Of a DNA stretch of 64,000 nt, positions 45,741-56,235 are shown one piece after another. The DNA is from Massospora cicadina. Taxonomy: Eukaryota; Entomophthoromycota; Entomophthoromycetes; Entomophthorales; Entomophthoraceae. Made by a program: the position numbers and the translations under genes. The stretch spans positions 340,689 through 404,688 of the forward strand of contig JAKSZP010000013.1 in NCBI GenBank assembly GCA_022478985.1, written 5' to 3'. How positions within the stretch are numbered: position 1 is the stretch's first letter; every line of letters begins with the position of its first letter. The notes under the pieces were generated by a model. That model saw only the letters and a list, made by a program, of their open reading frames with translations, did not search any database and was not told where the DNA came from.

Positions 45741-46250
45741 CGGTGGGGGGAAGGGTCATAAACTCAATTCTTTTTCCAGTGGGCGAGAACTGGTGCAAGG
45801 TACACACAACTCCAGGGTACAGTACTCTGTCAGACATGCACTCCCAGTAAAACCTCTTTTAAGATATGCCATCTTTACTCTGGAATTACTATGTTTCCAG
45901 AAGAAAGTGGTTTCAGCTCATTATTTCTATAACACATATTAGTGTGAATGACACTGATGCAAAGTATTCTGTTGAAGAAGCTTAGAAGACTAGCATGATG
46001 TTTCTTCATTGTTGTTCTGTTAGCTTTTTTAATAGCCTTAATAGGGTTCTTATACTGCCTTTGCTACATGCATTGGATTATTATCAAGAGAAGGGGACAG
46101 AGCTTTAGTAGCATATTCTCTGCTGATAACATTTTGCACCACAGTTTTGCAGAGGGTGCCCAGTTTCAGTTAGCATTAGATTACAAGCACAGGAAGAAGT
46201 AGATTCATTATTACCCAGGGCTGCCTTTAAGGTTAAAGGTCTGGGCATGA
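45740..46250 (-). pseudogene. Expected RNase H/zinc-finger part of E6, not readable
   Basis: By position this should hold RNase H and the integrase zinc finger. I find no intact motif, only short broken frames, and the distance to RT is shorter than usual. A deletion is possible. Confidence 0.35.
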
Positions 46251-46960
46251 TTTGCCTGATCACTATACACAAGCCTCACAGAATTGCAGCCTTTCTGTTA
46301 AGAATACTTTGAAAGGTTGAGCTCAATGGTGACCACTTGCCTGTACCCAATAAGGCACACAGTCCCTGGTCACTGGGTGAAAAGGAAGGAGGTGCTGAAA
46401 GTGTTCTTGATATGTGCAACTGAAAACAGTGATGTCATCGAGGTATATTAACATCTTCAATGACTTAAGGTAACTGAAGATGAAATCCATCACTCGTTGG
46501 AAGCTTGCAGGGGCGTTACAGAGCCCCTGCAGCCTCCTCATGTGTTCAACAAACAATGGCTGCTGATTAAGCGCATTTCTCCTGGTCCACGGGCAAGAGG
46601 AAAAATTTTACAGTAGCCCCTAGCTAGGTCCATTGCTGAAAAGTAATTTGAGCTGCCCAGGCGTTTCAAAGCATCATTAATGCGCAGCAGCAGATATAAG
46701 TCCTTCTTGGTCATCTCATTTAGGCAACTGTAATCCGTGATTACCCTATGGGTCCCATTATTATTGTGCACCCACAACAAAGGAGATGCCCATTGACTCT
46801 TCAATGGACAGATAAGCCCAGCTTCATCTAACTGGTTGAGCTCTTTTTAATTACTGCGTCTTTTTTCCTCAAACATTAATAAGGTTTGGACTTGAGTGGG
46901 TAGAAGAACCGGTGTCCATCTTAAGTGACTCCTTTTTGCGCAGGCAAAAATCGTTGGAAA
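46250..46960 (-). pseudogene. Ty3 reverse transcriptase remnant (E6)
   Basis: The 46538-46804 frame reads SQWASPLLWVHNNNGTHRVI, then DYSCLNEMTKKDLYLL and YFSAMDLARGYC with the first catalytic Asp. The 46323-46556 frame continues QGLCNAPASFQRVMDFIF and LIYLDDITVFS with an intact YLDD box, then TYQEHFQHL. A single frame change separates the two. Confidence 0.85.
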
Positions 46961-47099
46961 AGTAGTTGATATCATTGAATTCGTCCAAAAGATCATACAA
47001 CTCTCTTTTCTGCTTAGAGGTCACATCTTTAAATCTGAGCTCTTCAAAAACTCCTACTGCATGGATGGACTTGATATCTTGACAACTGGTCAGTTAGGC

Positions 47100-47346
47100 C
47101 AATGTTACAACTTGTTCCTTTTTGACTCAAAAGTTGGGTAGTAATGTTCATCAAAACAATGTTTAGCTCTCCAGAGTAAGTGGTATTGTAAAATACAGGT
47201 AATACTCTGGTCTCTTGCTTTTGGATAACATCTCAACCTTACACTTCTAATATTGTGTCATAAGGAATCTTTACACTGATCAACAAGGCCATTTCTCTTT
47301 GGTCCCCTGGTTGAACCTATATGGTCTCACTGGCACTCAAAAGAAG
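47100..47346 (-). pseudogene. dUTPase-like domain, C-terminal part (E6)
   Basis: The minus strand reads ISVKIPYDTILEV, two stops, QKQETRVLPVFYN, then TTYSGELNIVLMNITTQLLS and QKGTSCNIG. This parallels the dUTPase pattern of VxIPxGxYxxI, GVIDxxYRGExxVxLxN and KGDxIAQLI. The upstream part, including KAIPPEVSAEEG, lies at 53441-53580 because the Ty3 at 47352-53435 is inserted in between. Two in-frame stops disable it. Confidence 0.65.
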
Positions 47347-47351
47347 CCCTT
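47347..47351. repeat. Target-site duplication of the 47352-53435 element, left copy
   Basis: CCCTT, identical to 53436-53440. Confidence 0.85.
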
Positions 47352-47915
47352 TGTTGGAATTTAGGCTTTTTATAGGCGCTCTGTGGGAAGGAAAATGTAC
47401 CTTCTTAATAAGTTGATACTTACTATATAAAATTTCAAGGCTCAAAGTTTGGATTGCTTAGTAAAGTCCAAATTAGGGTATATGGGGAATCAACCTATTG
47501 GAGCTCTCAAATCATGCCTTACTTTATGGAAGGGCTAATGGAGGTTTGAGAGTAAGTATGATTAGTCTGTGAGGTAAAGTTTTGATGTATTTGAGCCAAT
47601 CACCATGTGAGAAAATATTTTCACCTTTTGGGACACCATCCAACCCTATAAAAGGGGCTGTTCTCCGCGGTGTGTCTTGAACCAGAATAGTTGTAAGAAG
47701 GGGAGGGACCTCTTAAGGGCTCCCTTATTTCCGCCAATGATTTGGGATATCCTGGCTATAAAACTTGAGCTATTTAGCCAAGTATTATTATTAATACTTT
47801 TATTGCCCCAATTCAAAGGTTTCCACCAAGAATCAACCAGGTCTTTTGGCTTATTTTATCGTTAGTTTAATCCAAAACGCTCTTCACACTATATTGGACT
47901 TGCAATTGTCTGATA
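47352..47915 (-). repeat. 3' LTR of E7 (564 bp)
   Basis: Begins TGTTGGAATT and ends CTGATA; the partner ends CTGACA, so one terminal C has become T. It contains a TATAAAAGG box at 47646-47654. Confidence 0.95.
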
Positions 47916-49170
47916 TTACCCCTTTAAGAGTGCTAGGGGTTGAATAAAGGCGTAAAAACTGGCCATGGACCCTGTTAATTGTGACTTCAGAAGCAAGATA
48001 TTTGATAGAGTATTTATCCCCTCGTTTATATGTGACTACAAATGGTCCATACCAGATAGTCCCTCGCTTCTCACTCTTAGGAGTGATCTGATTGTGGTAA
48101 TACAGTACTAAGCTGGATACTTGAAAGGATGGAAGTGGGGCCCAGCTCTCATTATCAGCTTGACCTCCTTTAGTGGCAGCTTTTGCCAAGTTAGTCATAG
48201 GCTCAGGCTATGATTTATGATGTGCTGGGCCAATTTTTCATGGCTTGTTCGGGTTAGGCCTGTCAGAGAAGATAGCTTTGGCTAATAAAGCTGGCACCCC
48301 AAGTTCTTGTCCATATAACGCATGGAAAGGGGACATTTAAGGATATGATGGTAACTTATATGATTGACCATGAGAGCGCTGGATAATTAAGAGCCCAGTG
48401 GAAGGGGTCTGACCTAGCCATTTTCTGAATTATAGAGACCAAAATTTGTTTAACTCAATATATGGCACCATTTATTAATAGATTATATGGGGCTGAGAAG
48501 ATTTATGTCCCCAAGGAGATGGCAAGAAGCTTTAACACTCTGTAAGTGATGTTTTCCCATTGTCACAAAGGAGGACCTGGGTGCAATTATGCTGCGTGAG
48601 GATATCGATGCAAGAAGTTAGCTGTGGCTTTTGCATTCTGAGAGTGGAGAGCCGCATCTTCAACCCATTTATTAAAATGACAAATTTCAACCAAGATATA
48701 TCGATTGTCCTAGTAGTCTGAGGGAGAGGACCTACCACAAATAATCTTATGGTGTGGAAGGGTTGTTGGGGCGTCGTAGGCTGGTACTGATAATGGGACT
48801 TGAAGCTGGATTGTTTTTTGCAGGTCAGACAGGCATCCAGGACTACAGTTAAGGTCTCCATAATGACCTCCCAATAATACCACTATTTAACCCACTCATA
48901 GGCTTTTTGTACTCTGCCATGGCCCATGATAGTGTTAGACTCAATGATCACAGGTACTCGATTGGATGGCCAGAGATAGGGCAACCAGTTTACTCCTGAT
49001 TTCTTGTATAACTTCCCACTTTCCATCTTGGTGTTGAGGGAGTGCCGTGCTAGAATTTTTTGTACTTTATCTTTATCAGCCCATCCCTCAGGAGTCATGA
49101 GAAGGTCATGCAACCTCTCTGCTTCTCTATTATCAAGGTGTAGGATAGGCAGCCACATCTACCCATCAAC
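47880..49170 (-). pseudogene. Ty3 integrase (E7)
   Basis: The 48883-49158 frame carries the zinc-finger start (TIMGHGRVQKAYEWV), continuing to DACLTCK in the next frame at 48840. The core at 48532-48861 includes FVVGPLPQTTR, LKFVILINGL and VLLCDNGKTSLTE (second catalytic region, CDNG for SDxG). The C terminus at 47884-48198 reads KRGTIWYGPFVVTYKRGDKY, then INRVHGQFLRLY, the GPY/F-type module. Its last codons run into the LTR. At least three stops or shifts break it. Confidence 0.85.
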
Positions 49171-49337
49171 GTTCATATGGCTCGTCCCAGCTCAATGATC
49201 AGTGGTCATATCATAGTGCAGGAACTTAAGTAAAACGAGCCGACCGTCTAGTGGGGTCCTTCATATTTTGTAACCACTTTTAGGATGCATGGCCAGTACT
49301 CACTTTAAAGGAAATCTCATATAAAAAAGTTATAGTA

Positions 49338-49829
49338 TTAGACAGAAAGTAAGAAAGCAAGGCGCTCCTTTTCAGTGATGATGTAGTTGTGCTCGGCTTT
49401 TTGAAAGCTTTTCTTGAAATAAGACATGGGACGATCAACCCCATTCTCATCCAATTGAGCCAAGGTAACTTTAACAGCGTAGTCAGAGGCATCCGTGAAC
49501 AACATGAAGAGCTTGTCATAGTCAGAGCGGCGGAGTATTGGCCTTTTTTGCAATAGCACATTCAGGGTTTCAAACGCGGCCTCCTGTTCAGAACCCCAAT
49601 GCAACGGAGTGTTTTTAGCCAAGATACGTATAAGGGGCTCACTAAGCTGTGAGAACTTGAGGATTAATTGATGGTGATACCTCATCATGCCCAAGGATAC
49701 CTTAATGTCAATAAAGGTTTGGGGTGTTGGCATCTTAGATTTTGCTTCGACCTTATCTTGTAGAGGTTTTATCCCATCTTGTGAGATGGCGTGCCCAAGA
49801 CTATCCAGCTTCTTGGAAAAAAAGTACAC
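49338..49829 (-). pseudogene. Ty3 RT connection and RNase H N-terminal half (E7)
   Basis: A 163-codon open frame reads KKLDSLGHAISQDGI, SLGMMRYHHQLILKFSQL, WGSEQEAAFETLNVLL, then the RNase H start LFMLFTDASDYAVKVTLAQL and YIITEKERLAFLLSV. Catalytic Asp (TDAS) and Glu (TEKE) are kept. The frame stops before the third catalytic position. Confidence 0.85.
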
Positions 49830-50440
49830 TTAGAAGGGCTTTAGTTTGATTTTATATGCCTGCAAGCACTGAAACACCTCCTTTAGGTGCGTGAGATGTT
49901 CATTGAACGTCTTGGAGAGAACAGTTATTTCATTGAGGTAAAAAATTACGTATCTTAGCTTAAGGTCCTGGAGAATGTGATCCATAGCCCCCAGAAAAGT
50001 AGCAGGCGCATTAAAACTCCCTGAGGTAACCAAGCGGGTTGGAACAAAACACTCGCTGCAGATAAGGGCGCACTTCTCCTGCTCATGTGGAGAAAGATCC
50101 ATTTACCAATACCCGCTAGTCAAGTCCATGGCAAAGAAGAATTTAGACCCAGAGAGTTGGGACAGAGCGTCATCAATGCGGTGGATAGGGTTGCTGTCCT
50201 TCTTTGTGAGGTTGTCCAGCTTAAGGTAGTCCATAAATACACAATGACCTCCATTTTTCTTCTTTATCAATAGGGTCAGGGATGACCGAGGGCATTGGGA
50301 AGGCACTAACAACCTAGCGTCCAGAAGATGTTTGAGCTTCTGCCACATCTGTAGCTCCTCAACTTTATATTTGCAGTAGGGTTTGGAGCAGGTAGGGGGA
50401 GCATCACCAACGTCAATGGTATGAGTCCAACTCTTCATAT
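49830..50440 (-). pseudogene. Ty3 reverse transcriptase (E7), altered catalytic box
   Basis: The 50103-50438 frame has LLIKKKNGGHCVFMDYLKLD and FFFAMDLTSGYW with the first catalytic Asp. The 49830-50102 frame continues with SFNAPATFLGAMDHIL and the palm box VIFYLNEITVLS. The usual YLDD is YLNE, so both paired aspartates are replaced, which would abolish catalysis. Confidence 0.85.
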
Positions 50441-50619
50441 GCCCATAGTCAGTTTTGATTTAAAGAAAATGTCACTGTAGGCCTCAAACAGGGTGTAGAC
50501 TTTATCCAGCTTATTTGAGGTTAGTTCATCGGAGTATGTATTTTTGGTAGGATACATGAAGTTTGGTCGGCGGGTAAGCCCATATACGCCATAGACCCTT
50601 TATAGTGAACTTGCTTTAT

Positions 50620-50920
50620 TTACTCAAGGGGAATCAGCATGCCTTTTTCAATCTGATAATTTTACAATCATATCCTTCTTAGTTAGATTCCCTAACAAAA
50701 AGGTTATAAACCGTTGATAGGAAGGGTTTAGCACTCCTGGCAAAATTCTGGGCTCCAAAGGACTAACTCCGTCAATGCTAATCAGGTGAAGTAGATAGTT
50801 GTGTGGGATTTTCACGGTAATCTTCGTGTCAACTACCCTTTGTTCACCAGCCTTGATGACAACCTCTTCGGAAGCATAGAAAGGGATACCCTCTAGGGCG
50901 TCTACTGGTTGAGGCAACAT
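50620..50920 (-). pseudogene. dUTPase-like domain (E7)
   Basis: The 91-codon minus-strand frame reads GIPFYASEEVVIKAGEQRVV, then TVKIPHNYLLHL, GVSPLEPRILPGVLNPSYQR, FITFLLGNLTKKDMIV. This follows dUTPase motif order: DAGxDLxAxExVxIxPGxxxxV, xIPxGxYxxI, GVIDxxYRG, xxVxLxNxxxxxxxV. Many catalytic residues differ (GVLN for GVID, PSYQR for xxYRG), so activity is doubtful. It sits between protease and RT, as in E1, E2 and E6, and is the clearest of the four. Confidence 0.65.
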
Positions 50921-51199
50921 TTTTGTATTTCATCCTGCTGTGGTTTATTGTAAGGATAAAGCGGAAGAGGGAAACTCAACTGTGCAAACATAATCCTTTT
51001 TATTAAGCTCTTCATTTGTTAAAATCAGGGGAACCTCATAGTTGATCAAGGAGAGATAACCCTGCTTCAAATTTATAAAACCCTTTATAAAACGAGCATG
51101 AACTGGGTACTAATAAGTAGAGCATAGGTAATGTTAGTTAGTGACACCTTCTGGAGCTAACAAGATGAGCTTCCAAAACGGATGGGCAGAGAAGAGTAC

Positions 51200-51400
51200 A
51201 CCCCAATAGCGCAGGTGTTGTTTGGGCCTGCAGTCAAAACTTTTTGAGTGTAGTCAAGGTAGGGTCCAATTTGATCTTTTTTGTGAGTTTTGATGACACA
51301 ATGTTTACTGGGGACCCAGTGTCAAGGATAGCCCTAACCCGCACTCCATTGACGACTTCCACTTTGATTAAGGTTTCACCTAAGTTGGGAAAAGAGCGAT
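51200..51400 (-). pseudogene. Ty3 aspartic protease (E7)
   Basis: The minus strand around 51310-51350 reads VRVRAILDTGSPVNIVSSKL with the catalytic DTG triad intact. The second protease motif downstream is not clear and stops follow soon after. Confidence 0.75.
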
Positions 51401-52840
51401 AACCTCCTTTAATTGGAGAGTAGAGGCAAGTTTTTTGGCAGTCTCAGGGTATTTCTCCGAATAGATTGCATGGTATGAACACACTGGTTCAGGTGATCAA
51501 GGTGGCAATAAACTGGTCAGCGTCACTGGCAGTGTCAATAACCTCATAACCCCTCAACACTTGGTGGAGATAAGTTTGGCGGTGCATCCTAGACTAATCC
51601 ACTCTATCAGTGTTCAACCTGTCGGGTATCTCCTTTTCATATTGGGCTCCTAAGACATAGTGACCGACATCTTTACAACCCCCTTCAGATTCGTCCTCAT
51701 AGGGATTTCAATGCACATCAAGGATTCCATTGGTTGGGAGGTAAGATCAGGACTTCACTTGTTGAAATTGGGGCCCTGGGGCCACACAGTTACCTGGGTG
51801 TTTTTTTGAGGAGAAGTTGTAATTGTTACGGCTCTACATTTAGCCTTTGGCATAATGGGTTTGTGTTGCTTCATTGTTTAGATTTATGTTATAGATGGCC
51901 GGAGGAGATGCCAGGGGGATAGAGATATTGCCTAGGCAGGAAGTGACAATTGAGGCACTTTAGAAGGCCGCTCTACCGAAAGAGAAGAACAAGGCAAAGT
52001 GATAGCCAACTTCACCATCTGCACTTTGAGAGCTGAAGATAGAGGGGAGCACTGCCCCATCATAAGTAATATCCTCTGCTCATATTCACCTGGGAAGGAT
52101 CATCTTGTTGCGGCAACTCCGCGTGAGCAGATTTCCAAAGAGAGATAGTCATAGAAGAGGCTGGAGGGGTTATAGTGAATTCTCGCCTCATAGCTCTTTG
52201 CATAGTATCACTTTCATAATAGTCAGCCACCACTAACAAGGCCTCTTTAAAATCTTATACATTTTTTGGGGGTGCGTTTGACTGAAGAAATATGCAGCGC
52301 CAATAAGGGATGAGGCGTTAAACCAGCTAAAATAGCAGCAATGGCGTCATCTAGAGGAAGCAGGTTTGTCAGCAACAGAGGCTGAGATTACTATAAAATT
52401 GTTCAACAATAGAGGGGATCGATTCTCACTCTTGCAGGCTAAGGCGCATAAAGGCCTGTTTTTTCCATTGTAGCTTTTTGGAGCCAAATTCTCATTGAGC
52501 GCTTTCTTAACCTCCGCCCAGATGCTAAAATTGACCATGTGGTGACCATTAATCCTTGAGCCATATGACTCAAGCAGGGGAGGATGTACCTGTGTTTCTG
52601 GTGGTCAGTTGCTCCTTCTATTACTGATTTATAAACATACAGAAAGGATGCAAAACTGCCCTTACCAGGTTAAAATTATCTTGAAGAGAGGGTTTATGGA
52701 TGGTAGGGGAGGCTCAATAAAATCCTGAGAAGAGTGCAGCTCAAGCCATTTAAGGCGAGACAAAGCACTAGCTAAATGTGTTCTAGTGCAGCTAATTCAA
52801 ATTTAAATCCAGTTGTCATGTTTAAACAGAAGAGTTGTGG
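51400..52840 (-). pseudogene. Ty3 Gag remnant (E7)
   Basis: Near 52580-52660 the minus strand reads PGKGSFASFLYVYKSVIEG, then TDHQKHRYILPCLSHMAQ, matching the capsid block of the E2 Gag. The 52347-52538 frame continues it. No zinc knuckle is readable. Many stops are present. Confidence 0.65.
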
Positions 52841-52852
52841 TGTGCAGTGCCC

Positions 52853-52870
52853 CCTGTAGTGAGCACCACT
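52853..52870 (-). promoter_or_regulatory. Primer-binding site of E7
   Basis: The minus strand reads GTGGTGCTCACTACAGGG directly next to the 5' LTR; equivalent sites exist in E6 and E2. Confidence 0.7.
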
Positions 52871-53435
52871 TGTTGGAATTTAGGCTTTTTATAGGCTCTC
52901 TGTGGGAAGGAAAATGTACCCTCTTTCTAAGTTGATACTTACTACATAAAATATCAAGGCTCAAAGTTTGGATTGCTTAGTAAAGTCCAAATTAGGGTAT
53001 ATGGGGAATCAACCTATTGGAGCTCTCAAATCATGCCTTACTTTATGGAAGGGCTAATGGAGGTTTGAGAGTAAGTATGATTAGTCTGTGAGGTAAAGTT
53101 TTGATGTATTTGAGCTAATCACCATGTGAGAAAATATTTGCACCTTTTGGGACACCATCCAACCCTATAAAAGGGGCTGTTCTCCGCGGTGTGTCTAGAA
53201 CCAGATTAGTTGTAAGAAGGGGAGGGACATCTGAAGAACTCCCTTATTTCCGCCAATGATTTGGGATATCCTGGCTATTATACTTGAGCTATTTAGCCAA
53301 GTATTATTATTATTAATTCTATTGTCCTAATTCAATGGGTTCCACCAAGAATCGGCCAGAGTCTTTTGGCTGATTTTATTGTCATGTTCATCCAAAACGC
53401 TCTTCACTCAATATTGGAATTGCAATTTCCTGACA
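52871..53435 (-). repeat. 5' LTR of E7 (565 bp)
   Basis: Begins TGTTGGAATT and ends TTCCTGACA, with a TATAAAAGG box at 53165-53173. Nearly identical to 47352-47915. Confidence 0.95.
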
Positions 53436-53440
53436 CCCTT
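53436..53440. repeat. Target-site duplication of E7, right copy
   Basis: CCCTT, identical to 47347-47351. Confidence 0.85.
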
Positions 53441-54268
53441 CCTCTGCGCTCACTTCAGGCGGTATTGCTTTATATCTTTCTCCGTTATGGTGTAATGAAT
53501 TGGATAGATTAAATGGTCCATTTTGAATAAGCATGTACACTGTTTTCTGGGGTTTAGAGTCCTCATTTTTGAACACCAGTGGAAGCTGCTAGCTCATGAT
53601 GCTAACTATGCTAGTGATGAAGTCAGTCTTTGGCCAAAACTCCAGTAGAAACTGTGTCCCAATCAGGAAATTGTAGTAGTCATTGTCCAATACTACTGCA
53701 GGTACCATCAGACTATAAGCCCAAAGTTCAAAGGAAACGTGGAAATAAGCCCCTAGGGCGCGGGTAACGTCATATCCTGCGGTGCAGTAATTCACATTGT
53801 AGTCAATGTCGAGCATGAACTTGAGTTTCTATTTAAGTTTGGAGGAGATAATGTTAACTGGAGCCTAGTGTCCAGCACTGCCAGTACGCGAACCTTCTGG
53901 ATAAAGACTTCCACCTTTTTATGCTCTTGACGAAGGGGTTTCCAGTGGTCAGGACATAGATGTCAGACTCTTCAAATTGTTTTAAAGCAACAACACTTGT
54001 ATTGGTCTTGTTAGTGTCTTCGCCATCCAATGATACATTTTTAAAGGTAGACGCAACAAACTTCTCTCCTTCTTTAACTGAATTGATCACTTAAGTAGGC
54101 TTGTTTTCTTGGGCCTAATATGTATTGCTCAATGCAGATCTGCTAGTACCATAAATTCTTAATCTAGCTGGTACAGATACTGCGCTAGGTGCCCCTGACA
54201 CATGGAACCCTGCACAAGCTAATTCTTCATCCTCATGGTCGTCCTCACCCTCAATGTGGAGATCTATC
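53441..54268 (-). pseudogene. Ty3 protease and dUTPase-like N-terminal part (E6)
   Basis: The 53589-53816 frame reads VPAVVLDNDYYNFLIGTQFL, the second retropepsin motif. Upstream, near 53870-53920, VLAVLDT followed by a broken glycine codon marks the active site. The 53388-53576 frame ends in YKAIPPEVSAEEG, the start of the dUTPase-like domain that continues at 47346 on the far side of E7. Frames at 53854-54090 look like the Gag-protease linker. Element B interrupts the gene upstream. Confidence 0.7.
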
Positions 54269-54279
54269 CAGTTTATTTT
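54269..54279. repeat. Target-site duplication of element B, left copy
   Basis: CAGTTTATTTT, identical to 56225-56235 (11 bp). Confidence 0.65.
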
Positions 54280-56224
54280 TTATATTTAACCGAGTAAGTG
54301 ACCAGGAGATGGAAATTACTGAACTAAAAATACAAACTAAATAACGTAACTAATTGATTCAAACAAAACGCCCAAAATGAGTGATCGAATGAATCACACT
54401 GAACCAAACAACCAACCAGGTGGGCAGCAGAAACTGCTTATCCCTCCATGGCGGAAGGGGAGGGGGGATCAGGGGATCATCTTTAGCAGCAGCTATCTCT
54501 TCCCAGAGTAGGGTGCGTGTCAAGGCAGATAGCAAAGGCGTTGGGGCATTGGCAGTATGTGGTTTGATATCACTGATGATTGGTACTTCCAAGTAATTGC
54601 CAACCATAAAAATGGCAGTAATATATTTGGCTAAAGCCTTTTTGGCTTTAATGTGGGCGTATGTAATTTACGAATGTTGCAATGTTGGTTCAGGTGATCT
54701 TAGCTTTTGGATTTCTTGCTACAGTTACCACATTCTGGATAGCTTCAGTGACATTTTTGTGTAGTTGTTTTACATTAATCTTACATTTTGGAGTTAGATT
54801 TTTGGAGATAACAGTAGATGGAATTCCTCCTGAAATTGCTGCCACTGATTTAGCAGTGGCTTTGCGGAAGGGACGGCAATCTGGTGTGGCGGCTGCTTCT
54901 ACTGCACACTGGTGGTTACTGTGAAATGGTTTGGCGTTTGGCTTTGTGGCATATAAACGAGGGGGGAATTCTGCATCCCATTTTGTATTGAAGAACTGAT
55001 CAACTTGCAATGATGGTTCTTTGATGATGTTATCTGATTTATCAATTTCATCCAAAAACTCCTATGGGTTCTGGAAAAATTGAATCAGGTAATCGGCGTA
55101 TGGTTAGGATTGGTTGATTTATTGGATTTTGCATGGGATCAGACTTGGGTCCAATCCTGCGCTTGATTGGAAAGATTCATGCGTGGCACTGGGACACGTG
55201 GAGGATGATTGGTGGCTGCAGGTGCAGCTGCAGCAACCGGCTTTGGTGGAGGGGGAGGTAGGATTGTGCCCTATGCTGGAATTGGTGCAGGGTGGGAGGC
55301 ATTTTGGTGGCCATCAGATGAACTATCAGTGCCATTAGAAGCTGCTAGATATGGGCACTTGCATTTCAAGTGGTCTAACTTGAAACAAGACAGAAAAACC
55401 GTCCATCCGCCCTTAACATGAGCCCAGAACGGATGGTTGGGAGCAGATGGGATAGCAGCGCAAGGCGGAATTAATGGGGAAATTTTGTTTGTTGCAGGGC
55501 TGATCATGGCATATGCCCAAGGCCCAGAGAGGCGTGTGGCCCCATTTGGGACCATAAATTGCAAAATGGGGTTGGAGCCATAGGCTGCCAAACTTTCCAT
55601 CAGCTCCTGGTAGAGCACCTCAGGGGGAAGGTGGGTAGGCAAACCAGCAAATTGAACCACCAAGGTGGTGTCCACTGGGAGCTGGGTGCGTGTTGTTGGG
55701 AGAGGTGTATCCCGGAAGACCAGGGGCACTGTTGCCACAGTGGCAGCATTGGCTTCACAAGTGAAGCCAAGATCAAAATACCCTTATAGGGGCAAAAGTC
55801 ATTAAACAGATTGGTGTCATCACCGCCTGAGCCTTTTTGATAATGGTTTGGTCATTGTAAGGGAAAAGTTTCACATAGTCAACCCTAAGGCCAAAACGCA
55901 TGTTGCTCTGAGAGAGCACCAGGGGGCAGTGGGGCACCGCTTGGGATTGTGTGAGGTGGATGTCGAGATCCTTGGGAGGAACAAATTATCCCATGGGTTT
56001 GGAATGACTGGGTGAGCCAGTCTGAGCGCGTTTTCCTGTTGGATGGAAAATGTCAGGTGGAGTTTTGCCGCTGCCCCACACTGGGACAGCTGGTGGGGAA
56101 TCAAGATGACATTAGAGCGAAACTATGGCAGGTAATTAGGTTTTACTTTTTATTAACCATAAAAATTGCTCAGAAAGTTATGCCAAGTGGAAAGAGAGTG
56201 GAGCTTGACTCTTTACGTTCCTTA
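54280..56224 (-). mobile_element. ORF1-only LINE-like element B (half-LINE), inserted in E6
   Basis: This 1945-bp element is homologous over its whole length to element A (1918 bp) and sits inside the Ty3 E6 between its Gag and protease parts. The minus-strand 3' tail reads AGTAATTTCCATCTCCTGGT, then CAC, a diverged form of the shared LINE/SINE tail. It encodes one ORF1-type protein and nothing resembling endonuclease or RT. The 11-bp duplication and matching length support the boundaries. Confidence 0.8.
54430..56104 (-). pseudogene. ORF1-type protein with RRM-like region and zinc knuckle (element B)
   Basis: After an N-terminal part (RATCVLALGLTM in one frame; SNMRFGLRVDYVKLFPY in the frame matching element A), the 55271-55738 frame gives an RRM-like region (VVQFAGLPTHLPPEVLYQEL, YGSNPILQFMV) and then ISPLIPPC and PSAPNHPFWAHV. 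The knuckle region reads LSCFKLDHLKCKC, with the first Cys of the usual CxxC lost. The 54690-55055 frame continues with AEFPPRLYATKPNAKPF, and the end DPPSPSAMEG-stop near 54440 matches element A. The protein is related to LINE ORF1 RNA-binding proteins; three or more frameshifts. Confidence 0.75.
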
Positions 56225-56235
56225 CAGTTTATTTT
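56225..56235. repeat. Target-site duplication of element B, right copy
   Basis: CAGTTTATTTT, identical to 54269-54279. Confidence 0.65.

Larger units (their letters stand above)
47352..53435 (-). mobile_element. Ty3-type LTR retrotransposon E7, nested in E6
   Basis: This 6.08-kb element is bounded by near-identical LTRs of about 565 bp and a perfect 5-bp duplication. Minus-strand order is primer-binding site, Gag, protease, dUTPase-like, RT, RNase H, integrase. By eye the LTRs differ by only a few percent, so it is the youngest LTR element in the window, yet Pol already has stops and an altered RT box. Confidence 0.95.

Noticed and set aside
55114..55789. Plus-strand Gly/Gln-rich small proteins
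   Set aside because: They are antisense shadows of the element B ORF1 reading frame.
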